From Paragonimus skrjabini miyazakii (taxonomy: Eukaryota; Platyhelminthes; Trematoda; Plagiorchiida; Troglotrematidae), in assembly GCA_014338405.1 (NCBI GenBank), contig JTDE01000920.1, positions 75,137-139,136 on the forward strand: a stretch of DNA of 64,000 nucleotides, in the 5' to 3' direction. Made by a program: the position numbers and the translations under genes. Of the stretch, positions 39,401-54,400 are shown in pieces. Below the pieces are notes generated by a model that was given only the letters and a program-made list of their open reading frames with translations, did not search any database and was not told the origin of the DNA. How positions within the stretch are numbered: the stretch's first letter is position 1; each line of letters opens with the position of its first letter.

Positions 39401-42400
39401 GGACGAGGTTTCGAGTATACAACCCCATTTCCTTCTTCTCCTTTACCCCAAAATAACAACTTTCCCTTTCCTTTCGTATGATCACAGGCAAGTTAGGCAT
39501 AATTATGAATCACTGATGCAGTGTTACTGATGATTAGGTAACACAATCAAAATGGAGCACAACAAACCCTGTAATCCGAAGTACAAAATGTGGGATTAGG
39601 CTGCTCACCTGAAAATATATTAGTAAGCCCTGATGCTCACGTTTGTACAGCTTCGAAATGGGCACTCTAAGTTGTAAGATTTCAGATACCGTCATCTTTG
39701 GATCATCTTGATACAGTATGAGAGGACAATTCACTGGAAGACCAGCACGTTCTCGAAGCACAGGTTCCAATGCACCCAAAGACTCATCCCCACCCAGCTC
39801 CACGTGCCCGCAGAAAGTCATAGACCAGGCAAACGGGTCGAAAAACTTCAGGAAGAACAGCCGTTTATCCGAAGCATGCTCGCTCTCTGGTACATTTGAG
39901 GAACCCAGCCGAAGGAATGTAGATGAATTAAGCATGCTTGTTGAGCCAGAAGAGCAGTACTGGACGAAGAATATGTGTACATCTTTTGGTGTGTACTGAA
40001 GAGGATTGTCGTTCAACTCAATCAGATGAATTGGCATATTTTTGCGCCTGTGAAATAAAAAGCATACGCTGAGTTCAGATTGACACCTAACGTTTCCAGC
40101 TGTCACACGTAAGTAGCCTGTTGACGTGCAATACAAAAGGTCACACGTAGGGGCCGGATGGCTATGTAAGCTTAAACAGCAAGAGCAGTATAGATCGCTA
40201 GGATTTGAATAGTAGTCGGTATCCCACCACTGTTCTTGATCGAGCCCACACAAGTTTAAAAAGTTACCTCGACTCCATAAATGCACACAGGGTATTATGC
40301 TTCGAATTCAGTTGGGAACCGGTTAGAGGACATCTGATAGAGCAAATAACATAATCAGCATTTAGAGATCATGAAAAATTCTAATTTTCCACGAAGTTCG
40401 CAATTGTACAGTCCAGTGGTGTAGTATTACGTGGACACCAAATTTGCCGGTGTTCTGGGGTGTTGGAACGTAAAGATGGAGATAGAGACCTACCGCGGAC
40501 GAAAATGCCACAATCGGATAGATTCGGCTGGATGGTTGAGGGATTTGGCCACAGCCTCGACCAATTGGGTTCGTGTGGTTTGTTTCGGTACCCGCAGCAT
40601 CCGGCTAGGCAACTGCTCCTGACAGCACAATTCCGGACCCTGTGTCAAGAAAAACAAAGCTTATGATGGGCGCGCACAAGTGGAGAATACCCCACCAGGT
40701 GTGATTCAAACAGGGACTCTTGAAGTGCTGTGGAAGTGGACACAGCATACCGAATAGGTGAGCGAAAATACACACGCGACCGAACGAGCACTAATCTACA
40801 CACACACAGCCGACATAGTGAAGACTCGGAATAGTACATAACTCATGTAACAATAACCCCTACACAGTAGAGTAGATCGGTTCGAAATAGGCTCAGCCAG
40901 TATACAATGCAGAAAGATATATTATCAATTACATACACTTAACAAGAAAGGACCATCCGAGGCAGAAAACGTGCCACAAACTAAGTAGTAAATACGTATC
41001 AACAATGAGTAGCTCCGGCAATGAAGTGATAACAAAACTTTCAACGAAGTAATTTAACACCCAAAAAAGTTAAACATGGAAAGCATCATTTGAGTGCATA
41101 CGAAAAATGTGAAGCTGAACGGACGATGACCAGGCTGCCGAACTGAATGAGTCTGTTCCCACTTATCAAGAAACAACTATTCCCAACATAAACTTCTTTC
41201 CCAGAGGAAACGCTTATGTTCACAGTGCACAGTATTTTCGCACTTATTTGACCTTCAAACCACTAAGCACACTGGCAGTGTAGTAGACTTAACTACCAGT
41301 TCTAGTACCCACTTTTTAATGTTCGTGTGGTCGAAAGGTTTTGGGCCACCATGCACTGCATTTTCTTCCCCACTTGGTCAGACACGCCCAAAAATAATGA
41401 AGCAGCCTTCGGGTAGCCCGGAAAGCAACAACATGGTAGGGTGCACTTTCATCCCGAAGCGGGACCTTTTACTCCATTGTGTGGCGCCCACTGACAGCAT
41501 TTTGACTCGAACTGGTTGATCGTAACGTTCCCCTCTTCGCGAAGAAGTTTCAGAGAAGTACGTCAGTTTATTATCATAACTGTGTGCCTCCAATGCAAAC
41601 AGGGTTGGAGTCTACGGACAACTGTTTTGAGTGTTCACCGTTTCTAGTGGTGTTCGCTAGAGGTGTCCGGTCTCCTTTTTCCTGTTCAATTTTGTCATGG
41701 ACGACGCTCCCGAGAGTGCATTCGTGGGAACCCAATGAGCTAGTGTAGCGAGAAGCCGCTCATTAAAGCACAATAATGTACTATACAACTCGCTGGTTGC
41801 CATGCCACGCGCACGCTCGCGTTTATGAACCGGAATTTTGGTCCACAACAAACCGCCAGTTTCGGTCCACAAGTTGTATGAATCTATGCTCGGTCTGTGT
41901 GTGGGACCGACGCCTCATGTCAGGGGTTTTTGTTTGTCATTCTTCGTCCGTTTGTCCAATCTCATTGGGAGATGGCTCGTCCGGTCGAACGTGATGTTCG
42001 CAATCCGCCCGATGTGGGCTTTCGGACGTTCCCCACCACCACCTTGGCGTACCCAACCGAGAGCTGCAACACTCGCACCTCAGATTCCAAAACCATGATG
42101 CTGCTCTCCACATAGTCCCTAATCACACTGTTGAATAGGCTTTATTCTGTCACGCCACTGGCAATCGACAATATTCAGGCCCAACAGCCCTTCGACTTAA
42201 AATACCATGCTGTTCAGTTCGTCGGACCTGTACCTGAAGGCGCTCTCAAACAGTCCAATGAGCTAGGTGTTGCGTTTCTTCTCGGTGTCAGGTTGACCGA
42301 TATCGACTATCCGGACGACTTGTCTTCATTTGCCTCTCTGACGAAGACATGCGAACTATACCAAACAAGGTAACTGACAGGGCTGGTTTGTATCGAATGC

Positions 42401-45400
42401 GCTTCGTAATCTCAAAGTACAAAGTGTTGCTATAAGGCTGAGGCATTCTACCGCAAAAACGGACACTTTCACATACTCTAGTGGCACTATCTCATCGACT
42501 TGTAATGCTGCTGGTGAGACATCAGCGAGGATGGCGAAGACATGTGTTTCTTCTGGCAACCTACATCATATGTGACATCGAAAGTTGTAGAAAGGTTATG
42601 TGATCCACTTGGCTCCGCAGTTCGGAAACGTGATCTGCTCACTGTGACTGACCAATGTCATCTCCGCCAATTAGTCCACATTAAGTGGGCTGATCGCGTG
42701 AGCAATACGGCTGTTCGCCGGCGCGTATTTCAGAACGCTCAGAACACGCGATCAGTCAACTAGGCAATCAGGTTGCACAATCTGTAATGGTTCGATCACG
42801 TACTTCGCATGCCAACTGAGCGTTTACCACGACGGGCGTTGTACAAACATCAAAAGTTGAGTAGCACCGCGTGGTTGACAAACAACGACGTGTTCACTAA
42901 ATATGAAAGCTGACTGTTCCGCTGAGTACAGAAGGTAGGTGCCGCTTGCACAGACAGGGTTTCCGTGAATACTCAAATCGCCAGCCAGAAACACCATCCC
43001 CGATGGCGGAGTGCCCCGCATTACATCGTTTTTAGTTCTACCACATAACTTTGTTCTAGCAATATTTATCCCTTCTTTCTCTTTCTAGGGCATTTCACGT
43101 CAGTGATGGGTTGTGCGGTGACCCGAACCACAATATCCTCTGGTCAGGCTCACGGCCGTTGAGTAAACGAAGGAGGCTTTCAGAGATTGGTCGGGTATAG
43201 CGCTGCTGCCAGCCGAAATGCCGCATATGATCAACAATCCAGCTTCTGAAACAAAAAAGTAAACCACGCTATCCATTACAAAATAAGAGAATACCCGTAG
43301 TATGGCTATTCCCAACAACCAACCGACATCACTCAATAAAGACCCAAAAATAAAATTCGTTGTCTATCACATAATCACTATATAGAAGGACCTTAATCCG
43401 GTTGCTGGTAACTAACATGTGGGCAACCGATGCTTCAACAATCTAAGGTAAATGAGTAAGTTAACCACACAGACGTGCTACGAAGAATAAAATTAAAACA
43501 TCACAACTTAACGTACCTGCCAACCATAAAAATCCTCCTCCAAAAGTAAGTAGATCACCATATACAAGTGACCACGTTCTTTATCTAATCGTTTTGCCTC
43601 TTCAAGATTCTGCTCTTCAATAAAGCGCTCCCGTAAACTTTCAGGAATATCGCAGCGTGAAACTGGACAGAGAACGTCGGCACGAGCGGACTCAGCGATA
43701 TACACCAACATATAAGCGTTGGTACAAGGACGCATCTCGGGGTCTTCAGTGCCTCCAAAATTCTAGGAAAACATAATATGTATTTGTGTGACCTGCCATA
43801 GAAATACAGCGTGTTACGACTCTGAATAACTCAGTTGTGGCGACATCAGATTTGAACCCCGACAATGCAGCCCAGATCAAACAAAAAAGACTTCAGCGGG
43901 TAACGATAAGCAAAGATACATAACAGTTAACGTAACGAAACCGTTTTATTGTCATCATGTACGCAAAGCTGCTCAAGTACAAGGCGATATCTGATCATCT
44001 ACACTTCGGACAAAAAAATCCACAAGGGATTTAGACTGTAAAGTCGAATCTGTTAGAGGATGGGTACATAGCACGGAAGAGTGGATATGGGTTTCAATCT
44101 ACTGCCATGGAAAGTTGGGTAACAGATGGACACAGTGCAATCTATTCACCTGCAATGAGGCGTAAGAGAGAGTCACAGTATAAGTCCATCAAATCCACTG
44201 CTGTTAACAACCACGTGTAAACCTAAGCAACAAGTACTGAGCAATAATGGCCTACAAGGCAAAAACGACTGTGGAGATAGGAACGAAGGCAGACGGTCGA
44301 ATTCGAAAGCATCACCATCGTTTCATCTTTAAGTCATAGTGAGGATGGTAAACCGTTTTAATTATACTCAGAATGAGTAGATACAACTGCATCACAGGTG
44401 ATTGCTACAGAAGCACGTTACCGGCTGCACTGCATACAACCTGTATGTAGCTGGGCAGGTATAACTGATAAACGAAGATTTAAGTGTCAGTGTTGCCACA
44501 TGACTTGCTAGAGCACACACTGGCTAAATCCGATCAGATTGTCAAGGTCTACATTGGAGTTTTCTAATCCACAAATCCAAAAAGTCGAGGATGGGAGTCT
44601 ACATGATAGCCGAGAGCTTGTCGATGGGCAAACTGAGTACGGACATAAAGAGACGAATTAATGCAATGTCGGCATAACCCAGTAATAACAGGACAAGGAC
44701 CTTGTGATGCCTCGATCGCTTTTGTCCTGGCGAACAAATTTCCAATAGTTACCAAATGTACGGTCGTACCACCGTCATAAACCGCTTTCTACCACCTTTG
44801 CCCGAATTCAGTGCGGTATTTGAACGGTTACGATGGGTGTTCACTGTACCATAAGTTTGGATGCATCGCGATTCCCAAATACACACTGGTGACTAATGAT
44901 GCTTTCGTTATGTGACCCCTCGGTTGTAACATCCATTATTATTCTCTGTACTACTTTTCTTGTTAACACAAGCCCAAGTTCTTAGCCTTGTCACCACAAG
45001 GCGTCTGCTATCACGCGACATCTGAATTCTTATGAATGAGTATCGATAACAAAATGCTGACAGTAGGTGGTGATACCTAAAGATTTAACACGTGAAAGTC
45101 ATATGGAGTGACAAAAGTGCTACTTAAATGTTAAACACAGAAAAAGCAGCCCTGGGTTAGACAGAAAAGAAAGAAAACGACAACTTAATCTGAAAGACCT
45201 CCACGTCTAACTCCAAAAGTCAAACGTCAAGTTTCTTAAACCTCACGAATAAACAACGGCATGTATAAGACAGCTCCATTTAATTGTTAATCCTTAATTA
45301 ACCGACAACTTAGTTTGACCATGAAAAAATTATGCTACTGAACTTCATAAGTCACAATCACTATAAGATCACCAGTTACCATGATCTCAAGAACGAGAGG

Positions 45401-48400
45401 AATGCGATCTACAGTGAGTGATCCATGTTAATAATGCGTTCACCCTGAACAGTATACCGGTATTGACAGACAGTGATTGGAGTGAGAGCAGATTAGTTGA
45501 TACGCACCTTTAAACGTTTAACGAGTGTGTAAACTTGATCCAAACTACCAAGCACCCGTAGTTCAAGCTCTTAATCGCCTATCAATTGATGTTATCTGAT
45601 ACGTTTAACTGAATGCAGATATTGATGGCTGAATATTTGAAGACACTTTAACTCCTCCATTCTGAACAACTGCGCCGCACAGTTGCATTGGTAAACCTCT
45701 CCTATCTTCTGAAAGTGTTCCTATAGATTCACGAGAATGTCTCTATGTCGCTGGAGACGACAAAGATTGACAAAGACCACCGGTAATTATTAGGGTTTTG
45801 GCAGCTATTATATTTCGTTGACTCACAACAACTCGGGAAGAACAGGCAGGGTTTCGTCTTGGGCGGGGATGCACAAATCACATTTTACCCTTCGTCAAAT
45901 TCTACAGCAGCGTCCTGCGTACCACTGGCCAACAGTTGCCATATTCCTTGACCATAAGGGTGCGTTCGATTCGATAGATCGATCTGCAATTTTAGAATCG
46001 CCTAAACGCAAGGGTGTACCCACCAAGTATGTGAACATACTTTCGGCACTTAATTCCCATACTTCTGCTTAGGTTAGGATTTACGGCGAAATGTCTGACA
46101 GTTTCAGCATCAGCAGCGACGTGAGTCAATGTTGTCAACTTTCACCATTTTTGTTTAATGTTGTTATAGACGAAACAATGGAGGATCGTCTCCGATACTC
46201 ACAGGATGTCGGCATGGATTTCTTGCCTGATGGAAGACTGACTGATCTTGATTATGCTGACGATAAGGTGTTGCTGTTTGACACTTTCCAAACAACACAA
46301 ACAATGCTAGACGCTATTTCGCGTTCTGCTAAGTACTACGGAGTGCTTTTTGCAGCCTCAAAATGCAGTGCTTTTGAAAGACTGCTATGATTACGTAGAT
46401 TTAATGTTAGATAATGAAGTCATGGATGTTTTTGATCAGTTTGTATACCTGGGAAGTTGCATCAGTGGCAGCGGAGGTGTAGGGAATAAAACAAGTGCTT
46501 ATATCTAAGGTTAGGGAGGTGTTCTCTAATCTGGGGCATCTATGGCGATAGAGAGGTATCTCTCCGACGCTTAAAGGTTGCGTATATAAGGCGACAGTGA
46601 GGGCTGTCTTACTGTTTAGCTACGAAACTTGGCCGTTGAGGGTAGAAGACATGAACCGTCTTCAGGTATGTGACCACTGATATCTACGTTCGATCGCCCA
46701 TATGGGGTGGCACCAGCGGGTAAGTAACGAGGAAGTTATAAAGCGGGTGTTTGACACTTATTGTTAAACGAGTTCTTTTGTCGACTCCATACATATGCAC
46801 AGAATTAGATGGTTAGGTCATGTTCTAAAGATGTCAGCTAGTCGTCTGCCACACCGAGCACTCTACCGACGCTGCGGTCGACTGGCGTAAGGTTCGAGGT
46901 GGACAAGTGAAAACCTGGCGTAGGAAAATGAAATCGTTCACGAAGCGGTTGGCCACTGTAGAACGGGTTTGTCTTCTGGACTGGGTGCTTCGCGACTCAC
47001 AGAGTCAGTGGCTGGAGACGTTAGGTGATATAGTGGCTAATCGAGCTGTGTCGTAGATGTTGTCGTTGTTTGGCTGAGTTATCTGTGAAGTGAGTGCATT
47101 TAATGGCATACGGCAGTGAAAGCCGTAAGAAAACTGTCTTGCTGACGAAGCCTTTCTTTCACAAACAGCTCGATTGTTCGTTTGCAAGATATGGACACCT
47201 TGATGTTGAATGTATGAACATAGACGTAGCTATTTTTTGGTAGGTAGGTGCCTTCTTGTTCCCTTTTTTTGTCCCCCTTCCTAGAGTTCACATTTTTCTT
47301 TCTTTGTGGCTGCGTGGCAGTTAAGCATCGGTGTGAACCACTGATCTATTGCTGTCTACCATGATGATGATGACCACCATAGCAGCGGGTAAACGAGCTC
47401 CCAGTTCACCTTGTAAGCACCCATCGTTGTAGATGCAGTCTCCCAGGTATACGATTCCGTCAACAACCATCAAAGCCACGACCCCAGATTAAGCCTAGGT
47501 AACCCTGGCGGTCTTACAGAAGCGCTTTGTGCCAAGGTACACAGGCTGTAAAGTACAGCTGGAAGGCATTGGTAAAATGCAGAATATTGGTTTGCGTCAC
47601 TTAGGTTATCTGAGGAGTGTCAAACAGTGGCAATTAGTCGTCGCGTAGGAAACATCTGCCAACCCTTATCAGATAAGGAGCCTATGATGGTGTTCTGGGC
47701 AAATTAGACAGCCCTTCGTTGGTTTGATTGTGATAAACTGGAATCGCTAGATACTGAATCTGTCAAAGAGCCTGTCGTAGACCCTCAGTTGAAATGAAAA
47801 ACGAAGACAGAGCGTCGATAAGATGCTTGTATACGCCACAAGAAAACCCTTGAGTTTAAGCGAATGGGCTAAATGTATACTTGTACAGAACAAATGATGT
47901 GACTGTTCTTCGGCGGCGTGGATGATGCTGCCAGTGAATTCAGGAAGTAGTAGGGCGCACAAACCTTCCAGTCGTAATTAAGATCTATTCTACCATTCGT
48001 AGTTCAGTTCGCGACTAACCCTTCTCGTCATTTCTCGTCATTGGCAGCTAATGACCACTCAGCAGACGAAGACTCTGCCATCAACCGTGAGCATGGTTTT
48101 CATTCTGATATTCACACCTTGGCAGCTTAAACTGCTCTGACACCTGTTCAAGTGTTCACTGTACAGAACCAGACAGGCTTGCTCACCATGAGGGCATAAC
48201 CGCATATGAGCGTCTACATGGTTGCATTCGGTGTACTCGCATTGGTCAAACAGGCCGCGACATGAAGCAAACGTAAGTCGTATATGGTTTTTGTTAAAAG
48301 TAAACCTGTTGGACAGCATGAGCAAGCAAAAAGTACACTACTGAATGTGTCAGGTTTGACGATGTAGATGAGACCCAAAAGTGAAAAATCTGGGTTTCAG

Positions 48401-51400
48401 AAGGACTCGAGCCGGTTAAGTCCCTTCCTTTACCCTTCTTTTTTCTTCCCTCTTCCTATACACGGTTTGTTTGTTACTTCATGGTTGTGTAGCTATTAAG
48501 CATCAGTGAGAACCACCAATGTACTGCAGTCTCTGACGATGATAAATTTGTGGAGCCACACCGTCTAAATTATCACCTAAATTACCAAATCTGCTACTCT
48601 AATCCAATAATACAAGTAGAAAGCTATGTATGAAACGATGTCTGCTTCTACCTAACGTCCATCTCTCCCGCTGCAACGAGTCGATGACCGAAAATAGATG
48701 CCAAGACCCCAGGCATGACCTAACTCTAGCTGAATTACCCTTGGCATTACTGAATATGGAAAATATTACTATCCGACTTCTACTGAGACGGACTTTCAAA
48801 CGGTAGCATCGATTGGGACAGTTGGCTAGAAGCCCAACCAATGTCTTTGAGTAATGCTTCCACGAGGTTATCTAGTCACATAGAATATGGCCACCGTAAA
48901 GCAGTTGCAGGAGGTTCTACATATACAGACCAGAGCACAAGCTTGCGCACAGATGACAGAACGTTGGATGGTTGCTTAAGTCTATATAACGTAAATAGAT
49001 GCATGCATATATACCTATGTGAACTGACATGGCGCATCTGGCATACTTAGTGGATTAGCAATCAAAAGAAACGGACAAGAAAACCCACCATGTAGATAGC
49101 ATCACGAGCTGAACACCGTGAAACCACATCATCGTCAAACTGATACCAAACGCCGTTTCCAGCCGGATTGATGTACACGACATAATGTCCGCCGTGATTA
49201 TCACCTGAATGTACCAGAACTGCGTGAAGAAAATAGGTTGTCGGATTGGCGGGATCCGGATGTAGCAGAAAATTATCCAAATGCAGCGTGTACATGAATT
49301 CGAACCTGTCGTTGATTTTAACATTCGTATCAGCTACAAAATCGTATTGAAAGCGCATCAACTGCAGATAAAGTACAGGTGGAAAACGTATGAAGCTGAC
49401 ACCTTTCTCAGCTTCCTGAAGACCATATTCGCCAGCATCATATTTATTGTCCTGAGTAAGTGTCTCCTTTGCTACATATTCAGCAAACGCTTCGTAAATG
49501 GTACGATTTCCATTTACCTTCAACTGTATGTCGTAGAAATTTTCTTCTCGCTTAGATTCATAGGGTACGTTGAGACAACGTATATAAGATAACATTTTAC
49601 CACAAAATAGGCCTGGGATGACATCCTCAACAGAAGTGCCCTTCATTTTATTTTCCAAGTTGTCTAACAATACGCGACATAATTCCTGCGCATCGTGCTG
49701 CATGAATGAATCCAACGTCGCCCAGCCGAAGCTACGAGTGAGCTTTTTCGTACCCACTGCTCGATCACTGAACTGCAGTTCATAGAAAACCCGCTGTAGT
49801 GCCAAAGGTACGCTTGTCTGGGCATCATCGCTTTCTGTGGGCATAAGAAATACTGCGCGTCGTAGTTTATTTGTGCAGTAGAGGGCTTGAAGGAGAGAGT
49901 TTAGATAACAAGTGGCACCTTGGTTTTTTAACCCGACAAAACCCGTGTGTCGTTTTGAGTCCCAGTCGGCCCCATGAGGTGCGTCTGCTTTGACACGAGC
50001 CTGCAACAAGATACTGTCATCAGTCGGGCTGACAAAACCACGTTCCGGATTGAATAGCTCCTCGTAAGATATAAAACTTTGGAAACCCCAATCATTTTCT
50101 TTGTGCGTGAAAGTATGCTGGATTTTCATCTCTTTGTTTTTGCAGTTTGGTCGTTGTGCTACGAGAATCAGAGTAGCTTTGGCGGAACAACTCCATGTTT
50201 GAGAGTCACTATCGGCATTGCATTGAACAAAAAAACCCAGAGAACCAGATTCGGGTGGATGGAAAATGACCAAAATTTTCCAGGGAAGACAGCGTATCAT
50301 CGTTCCACCACCACATGTCTGACAGTTGAAAAGTGAAAAGGCGGAAACAGGAAAATCACATGGCGCTCTGCGATTGTAGTCATATACATCAAGGCAGACT
50401 AGTTTGCTTTCTACCAACGTACAAATAGAGAGTATATTACTACCAACTAAACGATAAAGTAAAAAAACGAGACTAAATTTATTTGATTACAAAACCCATC
50501 GACGAAGACAAGGTGAAGTATAAATATTGGTAAGAACAACGCGGACAACTTATAGGTGTCACGCAAATGTCTATCAATTAGATGTAATAATACAGAGGTT
50601 GGCCATCCTAAGATAACGGCGGGTAACAAAAACCACTCAAAATTCACCTTGAAAAGCACATTATTCAGCAAAAATGCAAACACACCAGAGCCTAACGTTT
50701 CAATCTAAAACTTTCTGAGGATTGTTTTCCTAGTCGTAATATTTTCTTACTAGACAAAGCTACCTTGTGTTGGGGGTATCCACATTAACATTAGGAACAG
50801 TAAGTAAATACATGTCATGACAAATCACTTCTTTCCCAAAAGTCTGTCAGTAACTTACTCGTGTATCGGTTTTGCAATGTGGCAACTGAAAGATGAGAAA
50901 AATAAGGAAGTCAAGCCAAGGAACAATAGATGAGACAAACAAGATTCGTTAGCCAAAAGACCACGTACACCAAGTCCACCAAGAAGATAGAAGTATGGCA
51001 TAAAAGCGCGAGCACATAAAGCCCAGATGATGATTTTAAAAAGAGCGGATTATCGGTGAACACATCATCATCGTTATCATCGTTATAGACAGCAATAAAT
51101 CAGTGGTTCTCGTAGTGGCAAACAACTGAGGAAAAAGGCGAACCTTGGTCAGGGAGAAAAAAGATGAAAGCAGAGAACCTATCTGTTAAAAATAGCTACG
51201 TCTATATTCAAACATTCAACATCAAGGTAGCTACATCATGCAAACAAACAACCGAGCTATAAGTGAAAGTAAGTGGGTTAACACGGTGCACACTAAAAGA
51301 CAACAATAACTTGCCTTGTAACGCGAAACGTTCTCAAACCGTGCTTCAACTAGTCCAGTGGCACTGGCTTCATCCTCATCATCGTAGTCCTCCATCATAT

Positions 51401-54400
51401 CTCCGGTTTGTTCACAATGCGCTTCTGTGCTTGGTGGATTGTGTACACCAACATTAGCACTGAGCCAGGCACGGAAACGATCGTCCTGAATGAGAAGTGA
51501 ATAATTACAAAACGAATGCGAGTAAAACAGCACCAATAAACATAGCGTACCATCTTTAACAAATCCAATAAACACTACTCAGATTAATTTGAAGTACAAC
51601 AGAATAGAATAAAACAAAATTCTTACCGCATGAGCTAAAACGCGAGTGTATAACCGGATAAAGTTGTACACAAAACAATGCGTGATTACCGGCAAGGAAA
51701 AGTAACGTCTCGGTCGGATAAGAAGTCGAAAAGGCGGTGGTAAGATAGCAAGATTACCAAATTCTTTTGGCTACGTATCTCCACAATGAGGTTTCAATTC
51801 AGAACCGACTGAACAATCACACCACCTAACGTCTACCCACCCACATTAACAAAGTAAGGGAAGATTGAACCTCAACAAGCAATTAAACCATCCAGTGAAT
51901 TACGGTCACGAGATGGAACGTGCATGTAAGGCAACTAATAGCATTGAAGAGACAATGGTTATTAGTTATTACTTTAGTATAGTAGAAACACCTGGGAAAT
52001 TTATATCCAACCAAATTTTGCAAGTGAATATTCCGGATCTGTTGTACCTATCAATCGGCTGGCACCACATGCAGCCACTGCATCAGACAATCTGATACCA
52101 CTATACATAAATGAAGAAGTGTATGGGTACTGGCAAATCTTGCATCACTGACAATACTTCAACCAATAAAACTGATGCATCGGAGCAAAACAAAGCCACC
52201 TCACCATTTACCACAGCCAAATCTCGTAAAAGAAGGTTACTGTAGAAAGAACTGTCAATCTTGATTTGCGCCTTATGCAACGGATGCCTGGGCGTCGGTA
52301 CTCGTCTATAGCAATGGCATCAACTGAGGCTCGCCAACAAAATGCGCTACTATGTTATACGTACATTCCTAAAACAGGATGGTAATTAGTCAGCAACCAT
52401 CTAAGGCAGTAGCCCCTCAGTAGACGATGTGGATAACTAAAAGTGAAAAATCCAGGTTTCTAATTATTTTGAAGTGGAGCGTTATATGGTTGCGTGCTAA
52501 CCGACGTTGAAAAAAGACGATTCCGTCATTTTGGCTTCCGCTGCATTTCAACGAGGTGAAAGAGTCTATTTGAAGGCTGACAGGAGCCTGTGTCTGTGTC
52601 ACCATCGCTGGCGACAAACTAAAACTGACGACGAGACTACTTATCAGAGTAGTTTTATTAGTCTTAATGGATTGTCGGATGAGATCAGTAATCAAATAGC
52701 CGAAACCCAGGTGGCATTTGTAAACACTCGCCATCTGCCACATCTCTTTCCACTGAAGGAGAACATGTGCAAAGCCCCTGTACACGCAGTCCGCCAATGT
52801 GGCTGTCGAACTCGGCCTGTTCCAACTCTGACATGTTCAGAAGCTCTACGATCACCGGTATCTTTGTTGTAACGAATGAGTAATGATAGGATTTGCTGAC
52901 GATTTCAGAATCCGCAAGTCGAGTACGCTAATAGGCAGGTTAATTTCGTTACGAAGGTTTCGGTGGATTGGATACGCACCGCCAGTGTGGACTCATCGCT
53001 TGTTACGACTTACATCTTCGCATCACATAGGTTGGGCTGGAGATGGCAGTCAAACAATTCATGGCGGACGTGGGTTGGAAAGATGGAAAGAACAGCGTTA
53101 AGGTGAATTCAGTGGGGGTGGAAGTAATCTCCCAACCGAGGCACTAAAGAAGATATTCAGCCACATCTGACGATGCCCCTAAAAACCGCGAAGGATCAAA
53201 ATCGATGGTTCATCCGGTATGAGGACTCACATCTCCTTCGAGTTATATCTACTGTTGGTGTCTCTTGTTTTCGAGTTTTTTTCTCTCCCGATTTGTTGTA
53301 GAGCCAGGGGTCTACTAGGGCACAACAAGCTCGGTGTCTGGCAGGCAGGATGTTAACCGGGTTGAACCGGTTGAACCGTACAAACAAAGTGGAGAATTTG
53401 TGCAATACCTTCGGTGTTTTAAAATGTGAAACACTTTCATAAACATTTGATTGCGTATTCGTCTTGATTGTGAAGGCGGTTTGCTTAAGAGTTGATGACT
53501 GAACATCAAACGTAAAATAAGCACAGTTGACACTAACCAGTTGAGGGTGACTCGCATCAACGTCATAAACAAACAGAAAAGAAAGCAATGGAAAATGCGG
53601 AAAAATGCGGAAAGTGAATAGAATAATGGATTGAGAAACTCACTTAAGGAAAATGACTCACAACCCCAGCGCCCCATCACCATTTCTCGCTAGGTTTACG
53701 GAGTTACCAGTCAAATGTGTTAATCCATCGATCCCAAACCAGGAGGCCGAAAACGCCCTACTGAGACAGGCTCTAATTTCAAGAGGGATCTTGACCTCAA
53801 CCTAGATAACACAGTAACGTATAGGCCATTGCTTCCAGCCTAACCCGATGCATGCAAACGAAACATGGTGATAAATCATAGGTCCAAATGAGTAGGACGT
53901 GTGCATGCCAACGAACCGGACTACCGCACTCAATGGTCTATAGAGTCTGTTTGTTCCGAGGGCATGTCACCGAGGCTCCCCATTACAAATGTGATTTTTC
54001 CAGAATATGCCAAATATGCTTCGGAGGCAGTAACGGTCAAAGACAGAGATTTTGTGAACATCATCAGAGTTGGCTGGACCTCACGACCATATAGGGCTTT
54101 GGCTGTACGAGTTATCATTTTGCCACATTGTGATCGAACTGACAAATCGCACGAAACAGATTAAACTATCGACTGTCTTCGGTCGACCATCATCAAAAGT
54201 GAATGCAAGAACAGTTATCTGCCAGTCTTCTACTGGTACCCTGTGCTCTGTAAGTGCAAAGTCTATGTAAACCTTTATAAAACCTGTAAAAAATCTGTTC
54301 AACTGCTGTCTCGCATTTTCACGACGACAAAGGATTTAGTCCCCGCGTTGCCGCCGTGGTTTATTGTGAACGAAACGCAAACCCGTATCTGCACGGTGAA

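Noticed and set aside
41776..42115. Three overlapping plus-strand frames in a GC-rich stretch
   Set aside because: They overlie the LTR-like element, overlap one another in different frames and have no protein features.
49281..49592. Plus-strand open frame of about 100 codons
   Set aside because: Antisense to the strongly conserved USP7 catalytic exon; no homology.
50319..50417. Upstream extension of the USP7 exon 3 frame to a Met at 50417
   Set aside because: The sequence before 50318 is a pyrimidine-rich acceptor tract. Homology starts after the AG, and exon 2 supplies the expected TRAF strand.
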